From NCBI GenBank assembly GCA_003117195.1, contig BDSI01000105.1, positions 1 through 64,000 on the forward strand: DNA of 64,000 nucleotides, in the 5' to 3' direction. The position numbers and the translations under genes are program-made. The notes under the pieces were generated by a model that was not told the origin of the DNA, made no database searches, and saw only the letters and a list, made by a program, of their open reading frames with translations. This stretch comes from Eudorina sp. 2006-703-Eu-15. Taxonomy: Eukaryota; Chlorophyta; Chlorophyceae; Chlamydomonadales; Volvocaceae. Shown piece after piece: positions 47,646 through 59,313 of this stretch. Position 1 is the stretch's first letter, and each line of letters begins with the position of its first letter.

Positions 47646-49198
47646 ATTGAACGTCGCGGCCTGGTGGCGTTTAATGCTGCGATACGAAGAGATGTAATAA
47701 AGCTGCTCAGGGTTTTCCCGCGGTGTCGTTTGACTGAATTAGAAAATGCCTAAAGCTATAGTGATTGAAGATGTAAACATTAAGATTATGCGCGACCTTT
47801 CTATCAGTCGTTGCACTGATAGGAGTTTTTACAATAGTACCGGAAGCGCATGAGGGGAACTTGAAGGGTAGGATAATACCATTGTAAGATGTTTCATACA
47901 TGTACGAGATCTGCATGGACTCTCTGCTCAGCATGTTCCGTCTCTCTTCTCATTCGGCACATCGACAGTTGCATGCTACGATCCCACTGGACAAGGTTCG
48001 CGGGCGACAATGCACCACTGCAAATCCAAAATACCGTAATACACATTATAGTTTACGAAATTTGGAAGGTAAGCAACTCTACCGACGCATGCATTTAAAA
48101 AGCGCATGATTCAAGGAATGGGGGCAGGATGAAAACACAAGAGCGCTAGGTATCCTATGTGCTTGTTTCATCATATGCATCTGCTGACGTATGCCGAGGG
48201 AATGAGTTCAAGCACGAAGCAACACCGCCCACCCAAAACAAACGTCGCGCGGCTTAGCAGTTGCCGCAAGGCATCAATAACTTCTCCCGACCGAATGGTA
48301 ATGGGCAGCTGTCGATGTGCAAGTTCCTGCGTTTCCGTACCAATTTCCTTCGTTGTTCGTTAGTTGGGCTTCTGTCCAGCATTCCCCATTGAGATACAAA
48401 TGTAATCTCCGCCTCGTCATCAAACAAACAATGTACTAATTGAGGATCTGTTTGCGCGCGTATCCTAGCGATCGCCTGTTTTGCGCGCCGTCAGTGAGGT
48501 GCCGTGACTCGCAAGCAGGGACAGCCGACGCTCGAGGCGCTATTGTAAACAGTTACCGCGTGAAACACGACTTCCTTTGTGTGCGGTACCACTGGCCGCT
48601 TGGGCTTAGCGGTTGAAGCTGTGCATACGTTCCGTCGAGTTCGCCCGGCTGGAGTTTCCCAGACGGCGGCATCCTTTCGGCTGGCCAAGTAGCCCATGAA
48701 TTAATAGGAGCGCTGCGGGTGATCCCACCTGCTCAAATGGCGTGGTGCGTACTCGTTTTTGAATCGTGTCGAGACTTGGTCTTTTACGATGACAGGCACG
48801 TCCCGAAAGCGCGAACGTTGCAGGAGCTGCTTTCAGGGCCACGCGCTACTCATGTTTTGACATTCTCCTCCTAAGTGTTGGACGTTCTCGTCGACTTTGG
48901 CCTCGAACACCGCCCGCAGTCCATCCGCACGCCAAAGTGCCGACGCCGGGCTGACGGCAAGTCGCCGATGTCTGCGGCGCGCCAGCCGCCGGCACACTGC
49001 ATCACAGTGCTTGCGCCGTGCCCTGGGTTGAGCTCTGCTTCTGCGACTGCGTCCCTAGTGACCCACCCACCCACCCACCCTACAGGTAGCTCGAAGACAT
49101 CCGCCACCGGAACAACACAGCGCCGCGGTTGCGCCGCTGGCCCTTCTCAACAGTCTCCATCACATTGCACCTCCCGCGCTCCCCCAGCACTGAACTGA

Positions 49199-49230
49199 GC
49201 AGGCAGGCAGGCAGGCAGGCAGGCAGGCGG
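49199..49230. repeat. (GCAG)n microsatellite
   Basis: About seven GCAG/GGCA units, 60 bp before the B3 start codon and probably in its 5' untranslated region. Confidence 0.9.
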
Positions 49231-49291
49231 GCGTCATCAAACGAGGTTTCTACTGAGCAGCAGCGCCCCCCGCCCCCGCCTCCCGACCGAC

Positions 49292-52200
49292 ATGTTTCGT
49301 CCGCCCGGCGCGCCGCCCGGCTACGCGCTCGTCCCGGTCTCGGAGCTGTTGTGCCTCCACCCGCCCCACCTGCCGCCGCCCGAGGAGCGGCTGTGGCAGC
49401 CAGGCCGGCACCATGAGGCCGCCCCAGCCCCAGCCCCGACCTGCGCAGGGCCGGGGCCCACCAGCCCCACCTCACCACGCACGCGCCTGCCGGCCCGCGT
49501 CCTGCTGCGGTCGGCCTCCTCCGCGGGGTACCCCCGGGCCGCCGCGCTGACGGGCCGCGGGGCGGCACCCCCGCTCGTACCCTCCCTTGACGACACGTGT
49601 CCTGAAGATGTACGACTGGTACGGCAGCCCTCCACGGCTGGGTCAACCGGAGAGCACCCGCATATCCCGGCGGGCAATCCCCATCCGCCCCCTCCCCGGC
49701 CCCGGCCCCGGCAGGCCCCGGCCCCGGCCCCGCCTCCCCCGCCTACACGCCCTCAGTCCGTGCCCCCGGAGGCGCCGCCGCGGACGCCGCAGCCGGCGCC
49801 CTCTGCCTCCCGTGATGCCCCCGGGGCATCGCAGCGGCGGTTCAGTGCCGGCGGCGGCCGGGCCGGCGGCGGCTCCATGGCGGCGTCCTCCTCGCCTCGG
49901 GATCCGGAGGGGGGACCCCTGGACCTGAGGCACCCTCACCCAGCCTCCGCCGCCGCCGCCGCCGCCGCCGCTGCCGCCGCCGCGCTGCGGAGTCCCTTCC
50001 AGGAGGGGGTGTACGAGCCGGCGCACCCGGACCTGCACCTGTACCCCCCGCAGCAGCAGACGGCTGGCCCCCATGGGGACGAGCTCCAGGGGGGCCGGGT
50101 TGGGGTCCGCCGGGGGGACGACCGCTACGGGTGTTGCTTGACGTTGGACCTGCTGGCGGAGGCGGCGTCGGGGGCGCCACCCGCCGCCGCCGCTGCCGCC
50201 GTCGTTGCTGCTGGTGCTCTGGAACCTGCGCCTGTCGGGGCGGCGGCGGCGGCGGCGGGTGGCGCGCCGGGCTGCAGCGGCGGACCCCTCAGCGAGCTCA
50301 GCACTGCGACCGGGTCTGACGCACCGGCACCCGCCTCGGTGCCCGTACGGGGCCCGCCGCCGCCGCCGCCGCCGGCCCCATACCTGCTTGCTCGGACCGC
50401 GTACTACGGAGGGGTGAGCGGCCGCTGGCCAGCTGCTGCTGCTGCTGCTGCTGACGTGTACTTTCCAGAGGCCTGTGGAGGCAGGCAGGCGTGTGAGGAG
50501 GAGGGGTACGAGGAGGGGTACGAGGAGGTCGGTGTTGTGGTGGCGCGTGTGATGGGGTCAGTGGAGGACGGCGAGGAGGAGGCCCGCGGGTCAGCGGCGG
50601 CCGCGGCGGCGGTGGAGGTGGAGAGGGTGGAGGAGGAGGAGGAAGACGCGCTCGCGTGTCATCGTCGCCGGCGTCATCCTCCCCCTCCTCCTCGTCCTCC
50701 TCCTCCGCCTGCTCCTCGCTATCCGATTGCCGTCTTCCCGCACCCCTACGCACCGCCTCCGAGGGCTGCAAGTCAGCAACGGGGCAGCGGGAACGCGGCG
50801 GTGGCGGCGGAGGCGGAGGAGGGTGATGAAGAGGGGCTGGAGCGGCAGCCCCAGCCCCTGCCCCTGCCCCTGCCCCTGCCCCAGACGCAGTCCCAGCAGG
50901 CGCAGCCGCATCTTGCGGCCCTTCGTGATCTTGTGCTTCAGCGGATGATGTGGGAGACGGAGAGGCACCAGCGGCTGCAGGAGGGGCTGCTGCAGCAGCT
51001 GGAGCAGCTGCAGAGGCTGCAGGAGGGGCTGCTGCAGCAGCGGCCCCCGCCGCGGGAGGGCAGGACGGCAGCGCCCCCGCCCCCGCACCCGCCACCCGCG
51101 CAGCAGCCGCCGACCCTGTCCGCGCAGGCACCTCCGCAGCCGCCACCGCCACCGCCGTCCGCATCCCGCGCCCTCCCTCCTCAGCCTCCTCCTCCTCCCG
51201 CGCCTCAGCAGCTCCCCACACCCCATCACCTCCGGCCCGCCAGGCCGCCACCGCCGACCGGTTGGCTCTCCCCTTGGTCCTGGCCGCCGCGATTCGGCTG
51301 CCCGGCCTCCGCAGGGGCGGCGGCGGCGGCGCCGCCGCCGCCGCCGCCATGCTGCTCGGCGGTGGTGGCCCCCGGCCGCGGCGCCGCCGCCGCGCCGCCG
51401 CCGCAGCCGCCGCCGATGCGGCCCCACCCGCCCCGACGCGCCTCCGACGACCTGTCGTCGCTGTCGCAGGGGGATCACGGGGGTCACGGATGGGAGGAGG
51501 CGGCGGTGAGTCGGCCCTGGGATGCTGCCTCGGAGGGCGATAGCCCGGCGGCGCCGCCGCCGCCGCCGCCGGCGGACCGCTGCCATGCGGGCTGCGTGAC
51601 GGCGACGGCTCGCCACCACAGCGTTCGCCCCCAGCAGCAGCCGCAGCACATCTCGCCGCCGCACCCCCCGCCCGCGTCGCCGCGCCGGGGCGTGTGGTCG
51701 TCGGTCGAGCAGCTGCCGCCGCCGCCGCCGCCGCGACTCCCCGCCAAGCGCCCCGCGGGACAGGACGTGCCGCGGCCCGCAGCCACCGGGTGCCGTACAT
51801 CGCGTGTTGCTGCCCAGCCCGCGGACGGACCCGAAGGCGGGAGCGCCGTGCACGCGGATGACCCATGGGTCGCCGCCGCCGCCGCCGCCGCACCAGATGC
51901 GGAGGCCGCCGGCTACGTGACCCACGGGACGGAAATCAGACCCGTGGGTCTCGCTCATCGTGCCGGGCTGGCTCCCCCAATGTTTCATGTCAGAGGGGTG
52001 CCACGGCCCCGGCCGCTCACCCAGGGGGCCGCCGCCTACGGGCCTTATGTAGCGACCGCCCTCCAGGGGTTGGGTTTTCCGCCTGCGGCCTCGTCGTTGG
52101 AGCAGCTGCCGGTGCCGGTGCCGGGGAAGCGGCGCAGGGTCGGCTGTGCGGCGGAGGGCCAGGCGGAGGCGGAGGCGCAGGCGGGCGCCTTCGGGGCGGG

Positions 52201-54061
52201 AACGTCACCGGCGCAGTGGACACCACCGCCACCACCTCCTCCTGCTGCTGCTGGTGAGGCCGCAGCAAGCGCCACGGAGACGGATTCGACGGTGTCGCAG
52301 CGGACGGGGCCGGCGGCGAAGGAGGGCACGGCGTCGCCTGCGGCGGCCGCCGCGGCGGATGCGGCTCCGCCGCCGCCTCGACAGAGCGCGTGGGGGCCGG
52401 CCCGCTGGTCCGGCGGCGGCGGCGGTGGCACAGCCGGTGGCGGCGCCGCCGCCGCCGCCGCGCCGCTGTCCTCGGAAGCTCCCCCGGAAGCAGCGGTGCC
52501 CCACACGGTCTTGCTTGCCGGTGCAGCCGCCGCAGCCGCGGCGGCGGCGCCGGCGGCGGCCGTGGCGGCGAGCTCGGACGTCCCCGAAGCGTACGGCGGG
52601 TCCCCGGGCCCCGCGGCCTCCGCCGCGGCCGCCGCTGTCGCGGCGGCCCCGCCTTTGGCGACGCCGCCCGCCGCCACCGCCGCCGCAGCCGCCGCAGCCA
52701 GCCCCTGGGGCCCCCCTGGAGTGATCATTGCAAAGGCGCTCACCGCCTCGGACTCACGCACGCGGCGGCTCATCCTGCCGCGCGGCATCTTGGAGGCGCA
52801 GATGCCGCAGCTGGTCCGGTCCGGCCCGGGCCCGGGCCAGGGCGGGGGCCAGCTGTCGTTCTCGTTCGACGCGGAGGACGCGTCGGGCCGCACCTGGGGC
52901 TTTGTGATCCGCTCCTGGCAAAACGGCACCAACCCCAAGCCCGTGTATGTGCTCGAGGTGCGCCGCTCGTCGAGTCGGGGAGGGAGGGAGGGAGGGAGGG
53001 AGGGCTGCAGCTGCGGATCTCCTTGCCGTACCGATCTGCCGTACCGAGATCTGCCGCGCCGTTGTCAGGGATGCGGTGCGCGGGGGAGCCTTCCTGGCGG
53101 GGAACTGCGGGGGCCTGCGGGGTAGACTGCTGCGCGGGGGGGCCGGCCGCGTGTGGGCGGCGACAGATCACATAACGACATAAGACAACACACCATGAAG
53201 GGGGCAGGGACGGGAGGGGTTGCTGCGGGTTTGCGGGGGGCGGGGGGGGCCAGGGTCGCGAGGACGATGGATGACAGGATGAGGGGAGCGCGGACTGGGA
53301 CCGACCGGCCAGACCCGAATCGGGGCGCCTCTAGACACAACAGCCTCTCCAGGAACCCAGAAAGAGGAACTCCCCCTCTGGAACTCCCCCTTTGGAACAC
53401 AACCCGCTGGAACCCGCAGCACATCTCGGAGTTTGTCAAGGCGTACGGCATCTCCACTGGTGATGTGCTGGGCCTTATCCGTACACCCGAGGGCACCGTA
53501 CGGGTCGAGGTCAACACCCCCGCGGTGGTCGCTGCCGCGACCTCGAGCGCCCTCACGGGCCGCCGCCGGGGGCCATCGGCCGGCGGGGGAGCCGCCGCCG
53601 CCGCCGCCGCCGAGGGGGGACGGCCGCGCAGCGGCGGTGGCGCCGGCGGCAAGGCCCGCCGCGCCGCCGCTGCTGCTGCCGGCGGCGGCAAGCGCAAGCG
53701 CAAGCGCGTCCCGCGCGGTTGGGACGAGTACTGCAGTGACGAGTCGGCGGGCGAGGAGGAGGAGAGGGAGGAGGACAGGGAGGAGGAAGAGGAGGGCAGG
53801 AGGGGAGGGGGGCGCCAGTCGGGCGGGTGGGAACGGGTGCAGGCGGATAACGAGTGGAAGGCCCCAGGGGGCGGCAGTGCGGCCGCGGCGGCGGTGATGG
53901 GGTTGGACGGTGCGGAGGTGGACGCTGAGGCGGCGGCGGTGGCGGTGGCGGTGGCGGTGGCGGCGGCGGCGGCCGGGCGGCAGCTCGAGGCGGATGTCGG
54001 GGATGAGCGGCGGTGGAAGGTGGAGGGCGCCGGGCTGAAGGTTGAGACCCCCGGCGTCTGA
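49292..54061 (+). CDS. Large Ala/Pro-rich protein with LAV-type B3 DNA-binding domain
   Basis: Predicted nuclear transcription regulator. Two exons, 49292-52957 and 53420-54061, join in phase 0 with GT-AG borders (donor after CTCGAG, acceptor CCCGCAG); 1435 aa. Most of the protein is low-complexity Ala, Pro, Gln, Gly and acidic runs. The only clear domain is a B3 fold at about residues 1143-1258, split by the intron. It reads AKALTASDSRTRRLILPRG, then GRTWGFVIRSWQNG and KPVYVLE, and after the intron HISEFVKAYGISTGDVLGL and VRVEVNTP. The YVLE...EFVK.YG...GD pattern matches the LEC2/ABI3/VAL class of plants. A basic stretch (GKRKRKRVPRG) and acidic runs follow. It is head to head with HYDG and lies between the hydrogenase genes and ACS. 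A role in regulating them is inference from position only. An upstream exon cannot be excluded. Confidence 0.8.
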
Positions 54062-54123
54062 AGCTGTGAGGGTCGGTCTCCGGTGCTGTGCGCTGCCCCT
54101 TGGGGCCGGGAGGGATTCCGCCG

Positions 54124-54412
54124 TGATGGAGGGAGGGAGGGGGAGGGAGGGAGGGAGGGAGGGAGGGAGGGAGGGAGGGAGGGAGAGAGGGAGGGAGGGA
54201 GGGAGGGAGGGAGGGAGGGAGGGAGAGAGGGAGGGAGGGAGGGAGGGAGGGGGAGGGAGGGAGGGGGGGGGGGAGGGAGGGAGGGAGGGAGGGAGGGAGG
54301 GAGGGAGGGAGGGAGGGAGGGAGGGAGGGAGGGAGGAGGGAGGGAGGGAGGGAGGGAGGGAGGGGGAGGGAGGGAGGGGGGGAGGGAGGGGGGGAGGGAG
54401 GGAGGGAGGCAA
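54124..54412 (+). repeat. (GGGA)n tract with strong G-quadruplex potential
   Basis: About 290 bp of nearly uninterrupted GGGA/GGAG units on the B3 coding strand, starting 63 bp after the B3 stop codon, so probably in its 3' untranslated region or terminator. Runs of four or more G3 blocks occur throughout. Open frames across it are artefacts. Confidence 0.95.
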
Positions 54413-57400
54413 CTGGGTGCAGCGTTAGGGGGAGCCACTATGGGTTTGGGTCCAAGTGCGCTGTTCCTCGGCGGAGGATGGCTCTGGACTGTTTTGCTCG
54501 TCTGCTCGTTTGTTGATTGATACGTGTGTTGGACGTGTGTGTGTTTTGGTCCACGTTTGTGGTCACCGCCGTCGTTTGTTGCTCCGGGGAGCTCCAAAGC
54601 TCGTGGGACGCTAGGCGGTCGCGGGGCTGTTGGTGAGCTGGAAGGGCGTTCTCTGGGGAGGTGGGTTCAGGGTATCCTCGCCGCGATGGCGGAGGCTCTC
54701 GGGGCGACGCCGCCGCCGCGGACCCCCTCTCCCCGGGTACTGTCGCTGTGGCGGCTGCTGCGGCTGCTGCGGGGTCCATGCACATGCACATCCTTGATAA
54801 TAATGCACATGCACACGCAACATGCACATACGCTAGGAGGGGGCGGGGAGAGACGTGCCACAGGAGGGTGGGGATGAACGGAAGCGCTCCACGGCGTGTC
54901 CGGTGGTCGAGGTTACGAAGCGCTCCAAAGGAACCGTTTCGCGGAGAGAGGCGGCGGACCGGCGGTGGTGGTCGCCCCCCGCGTCCATGTTGTTGCTGGG
55001 GGCGCATCGTCTGTGTGACCATTCGCTTTCAGGGGGTCCCGCCCGCCCGCCCTGCCTCCCCCGGACTGGTCCTTCGGGGTCATGGAGTGGAGTGTGGAAG
55101 GGAGGGCTGCCGGGCGGTGTTGCTGGGTGTTCGAATCGGCACCCAGCGACCCGCTGTGGAAGGAAGGGTGACGGAAGGAGCGGAGGGGCAGATCCCGGGT
55201 GAGGGGGGAAGAGGCCCGGGGTGGAGGACGTCTCAACGGAGATCTGCACGGACGGTGCTTTCGAGAGGGGTCCGGGAAACGGACACAGCGCGGCCTGGGG
55301 TCGGGTGCAGTGCGATGGGGTACAGTTCGATGCCCTCACCCACCCGCCCACCCATTGCCACTTGGGTGGGCGGCCCCCGGGGGGCCTTCTGTGGGGTTAA
55401 TGCGCGGGCGACAGTGCCGTCTAGATCGGGACTGAGGGCAGCGGCGGGTTCGCGCGTTGGGCTGGGTGGATGGCTGGGTGGGAGCGGTGCGCGAGGACGA
55501 ATTTTGGCGGATATGGATGGGTATGGGTATGGGTATGGGGGAGGGGAGGGGGAGAGGTGGGAGAGAGCGGAAAAGAGCTCGGTGTCACACGGGTGCAGGT
55601 CGGCGACATATTGGGGGGGCGGGTAGGAGCAGGAGCTGCGCGTTTCGGTGTCGTGGGTGGGTGGGTTCCGTATTGCCTGCGTTGAAGCGTCGGGACCTCA
55701 TATCATTGGTGGTGGTGGTGGTGGTGGTGGTGGTGGTGGTGGTGGTCGTTGTGGTTATGGTCGTGTTGGTTGTAGTGGTGCTGGTGCTGGTGGTCGCTGG
55801 TGGCGGGTGGGCGGCTGGATGCTGCTTGGCGCTGGCTGCCCCGTGCTGGCAACGGTGCCGGGGCAGGTCTCTAGGTCAGGGAGCCGCCTCCGAATCAGTC
55901 GGCTTGCCAGACAGGGCCACAGGCCAGATTCGGGTCGGGTTTAGATGTTGATGATGAGACACGGTGAGGTCACAACCGCCAAGGAAGTTATTTGCACGTG
56001 TCCGCCAGCCGCTTGCGGCTCGGGGCATCAGAAGTCGCAGTGGTGGACTTTTGTATTGGAAAGGGGGCCACTCTGTAGTGGCAGTTGTCGCAGTGTCCGC
56101 TGAAACAGACCGCGGGGAGGGACGCATGGGCGGATGGAGAGGGGCGGATGGAGTCTCGTGCGGGATGCAGAAGAAAAAAGGCATTTCATTCGCGCTGCCG
56201 GCATTTCAATGTCCTCAAGAAAGAAACTGTTGTCCTCGTTGGCACCTCGCATGTCGCTCACCTCGCATGTCGCTCAATCTCGGGGCGGTGCGCTGTACGG
56301 CGGTGCGCTGTACGGGCGTGCCAGGCAGAGTGGTTCGACACCGGGCCCAATCGCACGGACCTAAGTGACGTCCGAAAGCCCTGCTGTGCGGTACGCTGCA
56401 CGGAGCTCAGGGCCAAGCCCCGCAGCAGCGGATAGCCTCCAGAGCATATCTGGGCGGGGGGAGAGGGCGAAAGAGGGAGGGAGAGGGGGAGGGAGCGGCA
56501 CAGGGAGAGGCCCCTCCCCCCAACACACGCACCCAGGGCGTGTATGGGCTGTCTTCTCTTCACTTTGAGCCCCCATACCAATGCTTCTGCTGGTATCAGT
56601 ATCAGCATCAGCACACATGCTTCAGCTCGCAGGATGTTGGGCTTGCGCCGCAAGCCCATGCACCGTTTTGGTTATGGTTTGGTCGTTGGTTGGTTTGGTC
56701 GTTGGTTGGTTTGGCTGTAGGTTATTCTCCGTGCAGGCGTTGTTTCACAAATCCCGGTCGCCGTTACGGACCATACGTGTCGTGTTCGAGGGTGTGTCTC
56801 TGCCGCCTTGGGTCCGTGTTGTTGCATTTTGTTGGTTGTCCCTGTGAATGCCGGCCCGGTCGCGAATGCGGCAGTACAGTCGACTGTGCATCCCTGGCGG
56901 CGTGCCGGGCGTTCGGCGCTGGAGCGCCCCATTTTTTTGGTTGGTTGGTTCGTACACCCGACTGGCATCATGTGGGGGGAAGCGGACGTGCGGGTGGGGG
57001 GAGGGGGACAATCGGGGCTGCAGTCGCGCGCGCTGTACACTTGGACTTCCCTTTGGCTGCGGTTGGACCCCCCCTGTTCCCCCACCGATCCACGTGCGAC
57101 ATACATACACACATACATACACCCCGGTCCCTGATCTCAAGGCGCCGCCATGCGCTGCGAGCCGTCGCAACTTGTTGAGTTTTGTTTTGAGGACGGCGGC
57201 CCGCGCCGCGAAGGCAGGGCAGGGCAGGGCAGCGCCTTGCATCGTTTCGGTCGCTGCAGGCTGGGGCCGGCCGTCTGGACCGGACCCCGGATGCGCCCTG
57301 CATGCTCTGCGGTAGTAGTACCCGTTTGCGTAGTACTCCGTAGTAAGGTGGCGGGAAGGAGCCGAAGGGCGAGAATCGGGCTGCACAGCCCAAAGAATGT

Positions 57401-59313
57401 GGGGCGAGATAACAGAGGCCTGGCTGTACCCTGGGCTGCCCCGAATGGCCATTTATTGGCGAGCCGCTTACGCCTGTGGCTGTCCGGATAGCTGGCTTGA
57501 GGACGAAGGTCCGTACGGCGCACGCCGTTGTGCGTTGTGTTGGCGTCGGAGCTGCGCTTGGCGGCAATTGCGTGCCGCAGCATGTCCGGTGACCAATTCT
57601 GCGTGAGGTCCCGGGGGGTTAGGCATGTACGGCGCACCAGTGCAACATGTTTAATGAGATGCCGTTGCAGTCCTGTTAGTCAGGCGGATCGCGTTAGTCG
57701 TGTCGTGTCGGGCGGTGCTGTTCCATCAGAAGACGTGCGCTGCATATGGTTGCCTGCCAGTGTCCTACGACTCGCGCCGGGCAGGTTCCCCAGACTCGCG
57801 GCCGGGCGAGGCACGGCCGTGTCCATCCGAAGAAATTTATTTCCCGAAATTCTGCGCTCAAATGACGCGCACCAAGATTCATGAAATACAGCCCAAGCTG
57901 CGCTCCACGCGAGCAGAGCAGAGGCCTCAAGTGTAGTGTAATCCAACTGATCCTACTCGCGCTCCTCCGCGCCAGGTCCGAGTTGCCCGCCATAAGGTCC
58001 CGCAGGTCATAAGGCCCCAAGCGCCCGCACACGCATACACGTCCACACGGCGCACCGCCATAGCGCCGTCGATTTCAAGACCACTTGATGCTGTGCGACA
58101 CACGCTGCCACGGACCAGCTGACCCCCAACCCTATGATGGGTTGATGGAGAAAAAGAAAAATGAAACCCAGATCGGACCCAAACCCATAGCGGGGTATCG
58201 CAGCGCCCGCGGCTCCACCGCCGACCTCTCTCCTCCTCCCCCTCACATCTGCTGCGCGTTCCCCGCCGCATCGAACGCAGCCCGCACGCTCGATCGCCAT
58301 CCGACGGGAAACTGGGTCCGTCGCATCGCGCTCCTTACTTATTCGGCCCCATGCAAGGCGCAAGGCGAGCAGCGGCCCCCCCCCCGCCCGAACCCCCTCC
58401 CCCTCCCCCGTTCCATCCCAAGCCATACACGCTCCCCCGACCCTGCGCTCCCCACCAGTGCATATCATGGTATACATACATCTTGCGTTATGATGGTATG
58501 TCGCCTCAGCCGCCATGTTTGAGCAGCCATCACGAGGGGTGCCGAGAGACAGTCAGAAAGGGGCGTGTGCACGAGGGCGTCCAAGAACATGAGGCACACG
58601 TCCGTACACACACACGTCCGTACTCACAAACGTCGATGGTCTTTCCGTCAACACGTGGGTGAACAGCCTTGGGCCAGTGCCAGGCCACAGTCAGGGATGT
58701 CACACGCGCCGTTCGTCGCGGGAGACACACACGCGCGCGCTGGACACACGTACACATGCACATGGGTTGCCCAGACCCCCGCGTCGGAGCACTGTGGTAT
58801 ATCGGAGGCGCCCCCTGGTTGCGGAGACCTGAGCTTTCCATCCATGTCCGCACGCGCTCCGCTCTCAGCGGCGAAGCTTCGGACGCACCGCCCACTTCAT
58901 TTCGAACAGACACACCTACAGACAGGGCCATTCTTTTCTAGTCGCGTGCCCTGCCGAAGGCCTCGGATGGCCCGTCACCGCAGGTTTAGGTTTTCCGGCG
59001 CGCTTCCAGCACCTGCTCAAAACCATGTCCGGGCTGGCGGCTCCCGCCCATTCCGCCCATTCCGCTCCCCCACCGAGCGCAGGAACCCCACATGGCCGGC
59101 CACCAACACGGCTGCGCCTGTGCCTCCCGACCAGCTCTCTTTATCTGCTGACCGTTCTGTCCTCTCTTGCTTTGCCACAGCCGCCGGAACAGTCGCTGCG
59201 CTGCGCGCTGCACTCCGCACTCTGCGCGCTGCACTCTGCGCGCTGCGCGCGACAGACAGCATCCTGGGTTCTTCATTCCTGTGGCCCTCCCGTCGCCTCC
59301 CCTGCCTCCCTCC
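54413..59313. other. B3-ACS convergent intergenic region
   Basis: The B3 gene and ACS point toward each other here. I see no domain or exon chain. A GTG microsatellite (about 55706-55746) and GGGTAT repeats (about 55520-55545) are present. The ends should hold the 3' untranslated regions of both genes. Confidence 0.5.

Larger units (their letters stand above)
46952..49291. promoter_or_regulatory. Divergent HYDG/B3 intergenic region
   Basis: HYDG and the B3 gene diverge from this 2.3-kb region. Most of it (to about 48850) is AT-rich compared with the window. It holds a long foldback at 47226-47645 and a GTAC palindrome (TACGTACGAT) at about 47170. A GCAG microsatellite lies just before the B3 start. 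No gene was recognised. Confidence 0.55.

Noticed and set aside
50298..51893. 531-aa open frame on the minus strand (and a similar one at 50591-51988)
   Set aside because: It mirrors the GCC/GCG/CCG runs of the B3 gene. The frames are Arg/Ala/Pro homopolymers with no domain.
53065..54597. 510-aa minus-strand frame rich in PSLPPSLPP
   Set aside because: It is the translation of the complementary GGGA microsatellite and the B3 exon 2 antisense.
54661..55626. 321-aa plus-strand frame after the B3 gene
   Set aside because: Ala-run and compositionally biased translation without conserved motifs; more likely 3' untranslated or intergenic sequence.
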